Shown here: piece by piece, positions 60,779-64,000 of the stretch
Numbering within the stretch: position 1 is the first letter of the stretch
How the letters are laid out: every line of letters begins with the position of its first letter
NCBI GenBank assembly: GCA_016703425.1
Contig: JADJCA010000018.1
Location: 1 to 64,000 of the forward strand
DNA: 64,000 nt
Direction of reading: 5' to 3'
Origin: Myxococcales bacterium
GTDB taxonomy: Bacteria; Myxococcota_A; Polyangia; Polyangiales; Polyangiaceae
The notes under the pieces: generated by a model
What the model saw: only the letters and a program-made list of their open reading frames with translations
Database searches by the model: none
What the model was told of the DNA's origin: nothing
Translations under genes and position numbers: made by a program

Positions 60779-62410
60779 ATGTCTCGACTCCTCTCGGCGC
60801 TCCTCTCGCTGGCTCTCTTGGTCCTCTTGACGGCAGCCGGCTGCGGCGACGACAAGTCGCTGCCCGACGACTTCGGCGGCCGCGTCGGGGGCGGGGGCGA
60901 CGGCGGGGCCGACGACATCATCTGCCTGGCGAACAACTGCACCGAGGACTTCCACTGCAAGGACTGCACGGGGAACAAGACCGTCTGCAAGAAGGACGAA
61001 GGCCGCTGCATCGCGTGCGGCCCGGCCGCCGGCGGGCGCGCTTGCCCACCGAAATACGCGTGCACCAAATACGGCGACTGCGTGCCGGAAGGCACCACTT
61101 GCACCGAAGACGGAGCCGGCGTCGCGACGCAAGCCTGTTCGACCAACGCGCAATGCGCCGCGTGCGGGCCCAATTTCCGCATCTGCGATCCGGGAGCGAA
61201 GAAGTGCACGAGCTGCACGCCGGGCGATCTCTCGCAGTGCCAGAAGACCGACTTCTGCAAAGACAACAAGTGCACGCCCAAGTGCCCGGCCGTCTGCGGC
61301 AGCGACAACGACTGCACGCAGTGCGGCGCCGGGGCGCGCGGCGCCCGCACGTGCGTTCGCGGCAAGTGTGTGCAGTGCAACCCCGAGAGCGGCACCGGCT
61401 GCCCGCAGGGTCAGTCATGCACGGCGCGCGGCGTGTGCCAGGTCATCTGCGGCAAGGGCGGCGTGACGGCGGCGGGGCCGCGCTGCGAAGGTGACAACGA
61501 CTGCGCCGGCTGCCGGGCCACGAAGAACTGCGATCTGCCCATCAACGGAGGATTCGGCAAATGCGCTGTGCCGGCGCCCGGCTGCTCGGAGCTGGGCAAG
61601 GGCCTCTTCACGATGCCCGAGCCCTTCGACAAGGTAACGAACCTCTGCTCCGGCGACGCCGACTGCAAGAACGTCGACGTCGAATACAACGTCGGCAAGG
61701 AGCTCCGCGAGTTCACCGGCGTCTCGTTCTTGGGCGACGCGAGCATCAAGTACGGCATGAACGTCTGCGCCTCCATCGACATCATCGGGAGCAAGTCGTG
61801 CGGCGTGTGCGTGCCGTGCCGCAAGGACGCCGACTGCAAGTCCATCGACATGACGGCGCTAGGCGGCCAGCTCGCCGGAGGCCTCGGCAAGGCGCTCGTG
61901 GCCAAGACGATGGACACGGTCTTCGGTCGGAGCGACAAGAAGATCCACTTCTATTGTGAGAACCTCGGCACCTACGGTCTGTGCCTCCCGTGCGGCAATC
62001 CTCTCTCCCGCTGCGGCGACGATCCGCCACCGGCGAGCGGCCCGTGCAACCACGACATCTGCACACGCGGCGAGAGGCTCGGCGTTCAGTGCAACGAATG
62101 CACGGCGAAGGTCTGCGAGAAGGACTCGTATTGCTGCACCACGGCGTGGGACGCCGAGTGCATCAGGAAGACCGAGTCGTTGTGCTCGAAGTATCCGTCG
62201 TGCCTCGGCCAGTCGTGCTCCAACAAGGCGGATGGTTGGTATTGCAGTGAGGAGCTCGACCCGGTGACGAAGAGTCGCGGACGCGGCGCTTACAAGTGCG
62301 TGAAGGGCAGTCAAACGGACGGGAATCCGTGCAATCAGACTGAGAAGTTCTGTCACCCTCAAGGGGACGATTGGAAGAAGCTGGCGCAGTCTATGTGGTT
62401 GGCCTCCTGA
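60779..62410 (+). CDS. Cys-rich modular lipoprotein
   Basis: 543 residues with about 60 Cys. Signal peptide with lipobox LTAAGC. Many short Cys modules of the C-x2-C...C-x(5-8)-C type follow (NNCTEDFHCKDCTGN, CIACGPAAGG). Near the C-terminus is the module common in myxobacteria: NHDICTRGERL, CNECTAKVCEKDSYCCTTAWDAECIRK. The last ten residues or so appear to be out-of-frame translation of the following remnant, so the true C-terminus may be altered. Probably secreted and disulphide-rich; the DsbA-like protein may assist. Function unknown. Confidence 0.78.
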   Translation: MSRLLSALLSLALLVLLTAAGCGDDKSLPDDFGGRVGGGGDGGADDIICLANNCTEDFHCKDCTGNKTVCKKDEGRCIACGPAAGGRACPPKYACTKYGDCVPEGTTCTEDGAGVATQACSTNAQCAACGPNFRICDPGAKKCTSCTPGDLSQCQKTDFCKDNKCTPKCPAVCGSDNDCTQCGAGARGARTCVRGKCVQCNPESGTGCPQGQSCTARGVCQVICGKGGVTAAGPRCEGDNDCAGCRATKNCDLPINGGFGKCAVPAPGCSELGKGLFTMPEPFDKVTNLCSGDADCKNVDVEYNVGKELREFTGVSFLGDASIKYGMNVCASIDIIGSKSCGVCVPCRKDADCKSIDMTALGGQLAGGLGKALVAKTMDTVFGRSDKKIHFYCENLGTYGLCLPCGNPLSRCGDDPPPASGPCNHDICTRGERLGVQCNECTAKVCEKDSYCCTTAWDAECIRKTESLCSKYPSCLGQSCSNKADGWYCSEELDPVTKSRGRGAYKCVKGSQTDGNPCNQTEKFCHPQGDDWKKLAQSMWLAS

Positions 62411-62874
62411 CCAAGGCGGGCGGCGGATTTCTCATCGACCATCCGTCAGCCCCCACCGAGAAGACACTCACCCATTCTTTCGTCGAGTCGCCCGACATGA
62501 AGAATCTCTACGACGGGGTCGGCGTAGCGGATGCGAGAGGCGAACTCGCGGTGGAGCTGCCGGCCTACTTCGAGGCGCTCAACACCGACTTCCGGTACCA
62601 GCTCACGGCGCTCGGCGGTGCTGCGCCAGACCTTCATGTGAAGGAAGAACTGAAGGCAAATCGATTCGTCGTCGCGGGGGCCAAAGCCGGGCAGCGCATC
62701 TCCTGGAGCGTGACCGGCATACGCAACGACGCGTGGGCGCGCGCCAACAGAATCGTCCCGGAGCAAGACAAGCCCGAGGCGGAGAAGGGAACGTTCCTTC
62801 ACCCGGAAGCACACGGACAACCCGCCTCCTCCTCGGTCCATACGATGCGGCATCCGGCACCGACGCCGCTGTAG
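62371..62874 (+). pseudogene. Remnant of a tail-fibre/trimeric-surface-protein C-terminal domain
   Basis: The reading from about 62383 encodes VYVVGLLTKAGGGFLIDHP, THSFVESPDMKNLYDGV, ELPAYFEALNTDFRYQLTA, ISWSVTGIRNDAWARA and a final LHPE, a well-conserved roughly 130-residue module that normally ends much larger bacterial tail-fibre or collagen/surface proteins. Here it has no N-terminal partner; TTG 62371 is only a formal start inside the end of the Cys-rich gene. It is a fragment, not a complete gene, and the junction looks like a recombination or deletion point. Confidence 0.6.
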
Positions 62875-62925
62875 GCGGCGTCGCGTGGGGCACCTCACGG
62901 GCCCCTCGTGATACAAGAGGAGGGC

Positions 62926-63801
62926 ATGAGGCGTCTGACGCGCAAAGGCACGCGCGAGGCCGTGTGCCGTCTCACCGCAGGGATGGCCATCGCGTGGTCT
63001 CTCGCGGCGTGTGAAGGTCTCCTCGGCTTCGCGTCCTTCGAGGACCCCGCGCGCGGCGACCCGGTCGATAGCGAGGGCGGCCTCGCGGTGCTCGACAGCG
63101 GGGCTACGCTCGAAGGCAGCGACGGCGCCAATGCCGGACCGCCCGATGGGGACGCTTCGGCATCCGATGCGACGGGCGATGCTTACCTTCGCCCGTCGCC
63201 CTGCAGCGGTGTGGCCGATAGCGGCCCCATCGTGTGCATCACGTTCGAGAGCCTCCCCATCAAGAACGAATCGCCCGGACCGGCCGTTACGTCGGCCACG
63301 GGCGTTGGGCTGGTCCAAGGTCAGCCGGGCCTCGACCAGGCAGGGCTCTTCGACGGAGGCTCGCTCGGGCTGTCGTCCGACCAACGCTTCCAGAGCGACA
63401 AGATCACGATCGACGCGTGGCTCAGACCCAGTGCCGTTGCCAAGGCCTCGATCTTCGAGATCAGCGGCTATCTAGCGATGCAGTTGAATGCCGCCAACCA
63501 GCTGGTGTGTCGGCATGGCACCATCGCGATTGCGGCCGCCACAACGACGGCCACCTTGCAGCCGGGCGTGTGGACCCACGTCGCGTGCGTCTTTGAAGGC
63601 ACCGCAACGGGGTACGTCGATGGAGTCCCTCGCGCCTCCGCCGGCCCGGTGGCGCCCGGTACGGTGACCCCGGGTGCGCTCGTCACCGTAGGCTCCGGCA
63701 TCACGACGAAGTTCGACGGTCAGATGGATGAGGTGCGCTACTTCGTCCGCGCCATGGAGCAAACGGAGATCGCCGCGGCTGCGACGCCGCCAAAGCCTTG
63801 A
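62926..63801 (+). CDS. LamG/concanavalin-like lipoprotein
   Basis: 291 residues from ATG 62926; GTG 62908 is an in-frame alternative, and AGGAGG lies close to the ATG. A long positively charged N-region (RRLTRKGTREAVCRL) leads to a signal with lipobox WSLAAC. An Asp/Gly/Ser spacer follows, then a LamG-like jelly-roll domain (about 100-290): ITFESLPI, DKITIDAWLRP, GVWTHVACVFEGTATGYVDG and MDEVRYFVRAM. It probably binds glycan or a surface ligand. Confidence 0.78.
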   Translation: MRRLTRKGTREAVCRLTAGMAIAWSLAACEGLLGFASFEDPARGDPVDSEGGLAVLDSGATLEGSDGANAGPPDGDASASDATGDAYLRPSPCSGVADSGPIVCITFESLPIKNESPGPAVTSATGVGLVQGQPGLDQAGLFDGGSLGLSSDQRFQSDKITIDAWLRPSAVAKASIFEISGYLAMQLNAANQLVCRHGTIAIAAATTTATLQPGVWTHVACVFEGTATGYVDGVPRASAGPVAPGTVTPGALVTVGSGITTKFDGQMDEVRYFVRAMEQTEIAAAATPPKP

Positions 63802-63866
63802 CCTGGTCGACCTGCGCATCGGGCAAAGCCCCGTCGAGGGCGACCGTTCCGAACTACACTCGCGCG

Positions 63867-64000
63867 ATGCGCACGCTGGCGACTCTGCTCTTCTGCGTCC
63901 TCGGCCTCGCCTCCTGCGTCGGTCCCACGCTCGTCGTGCAGCAATACAAGGGCGAGGTGCGTCCTCGGTATCAAGTCGCGATCTTGCGTCAGCGCGGCGT
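63867..64000 (+). CDS. Lipoprotein, 3' end cut by the window
   Basis: ATG 63867 starts MRTLATLLFCVLGLASC, a typical lipoprotein signal (lipobox LASC). The next 28 residues (VGPTLVVQQYKGEVRP, then VAILRQRG) look like the start of a beta-rich exported domain. The rest is outside the window. Family not determinable. Confidence 0.6.
   Translation, partial: MRTLATLLFCVLGLASCVGPTLVVQQYKGEVRPRYQVAILRQRG

Overview
The window looks like chromosomal DNA of a high-GC delta-proteobacterium of the myxobacterial (Polyangia-like) type. The evidence is very GC-rich coding DNA with GTG and TTG starts, two eukaryotic-type Ser/Thr kinases, one next to a PEGA-like secreted protein, and an unusually large number of predicted lipoproteins. 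Many of these carry Cys-rich, low-complexity or eukaryote-like modules. The genus is an inference; there is no rRNA. One tRNA-Lys(CTT) is present. No CRISPR array, phage, transposase or replication origin was seen.

Layout. 1-2.8 kb: the end of a discoidin-like membrane protein gene and a frameshifted YfhO-like multispanning gene. 2.9-5.65 kb (minus): an array of small Cys-rich lipoproteins, each coupled by GTGA to a short upstream ORF ending in a conserved WLWHNE tail, interrupted by a nucleotidyltransferase/71-aa pair. 5.66-13.94 kb (minus): a tightly coupled nine-gene glycan operon with a sugar-phosphate module (transaldolase, GmhA-like SIS isomerase, GmhB-like phosphatase, HddC-like nucleotidyltransferase), an NAD-dependent epimerase, GT2, two methyltransferases and a YfhO-like protein. 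This suggests a nucleotide-activated heptose or similar sugar. 14.1 kb: tRNA-Lys. 14.2-24.5 kb: mostly lipoproteins, including a Cys-less redoxin, a truncated-haemoglobin-like protein, an FG-GAP protein, a multiply broken gene, a protein with three VHL-beta-like repeats and a knottin-tailed Gly/Ser-rich protein, plus a Dyp peroxidase and a DUF2293 protein.

24.6-28.9 kb: a GT-C-like membrane protein and a coupled trio (DUF4177, DegT aminotransferase, discoidin-like membrane protein). 29.0-29.54 kb is a highly abnormal poly-G/poly-C tract that is most likely an assembly artefact. 29.5-33.6 kb: a lipoprotein-type cis/trans fatty acid isomerase divergent from a CrtI/RetSat-like FAD enzyme. 33.7-40.7 kb: two Ser/Thr kinases, YbjQ, an SPFH/flotillin-like protein and a Pro/Lys/Glu-rich lipoprotein. 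40.8-45 kb: a GT39-like protein, a MinD/J-like/RodZ-HTH fusion and a response regulator. 45-52.5 kb: a large lipoprotein, a DsbA-like lipoprotein, a DEDDh exonuclease, citrate synthase, Uma2 and prepilin peptidase. 52.6-64 kb: two proteins sharing an N-terminal beta domain, a frameshifted lipase-like gene, a YciO/Sua5 protein, a GAF protein, ThiD, a Cys-rich lipoprotein joined to a tail-fibre-like remnant, a LamG lipoprotein and the start of another lipoprotein.

Several otherwise well-preserved genes (near 2.0, 14.3, 18.9, 19.2 and 55.95 kb) are broken by single indels. Together with the poly-G block this suggests that some breaks are sequence errors, so they should be checked against reads before being called pseudogenes.
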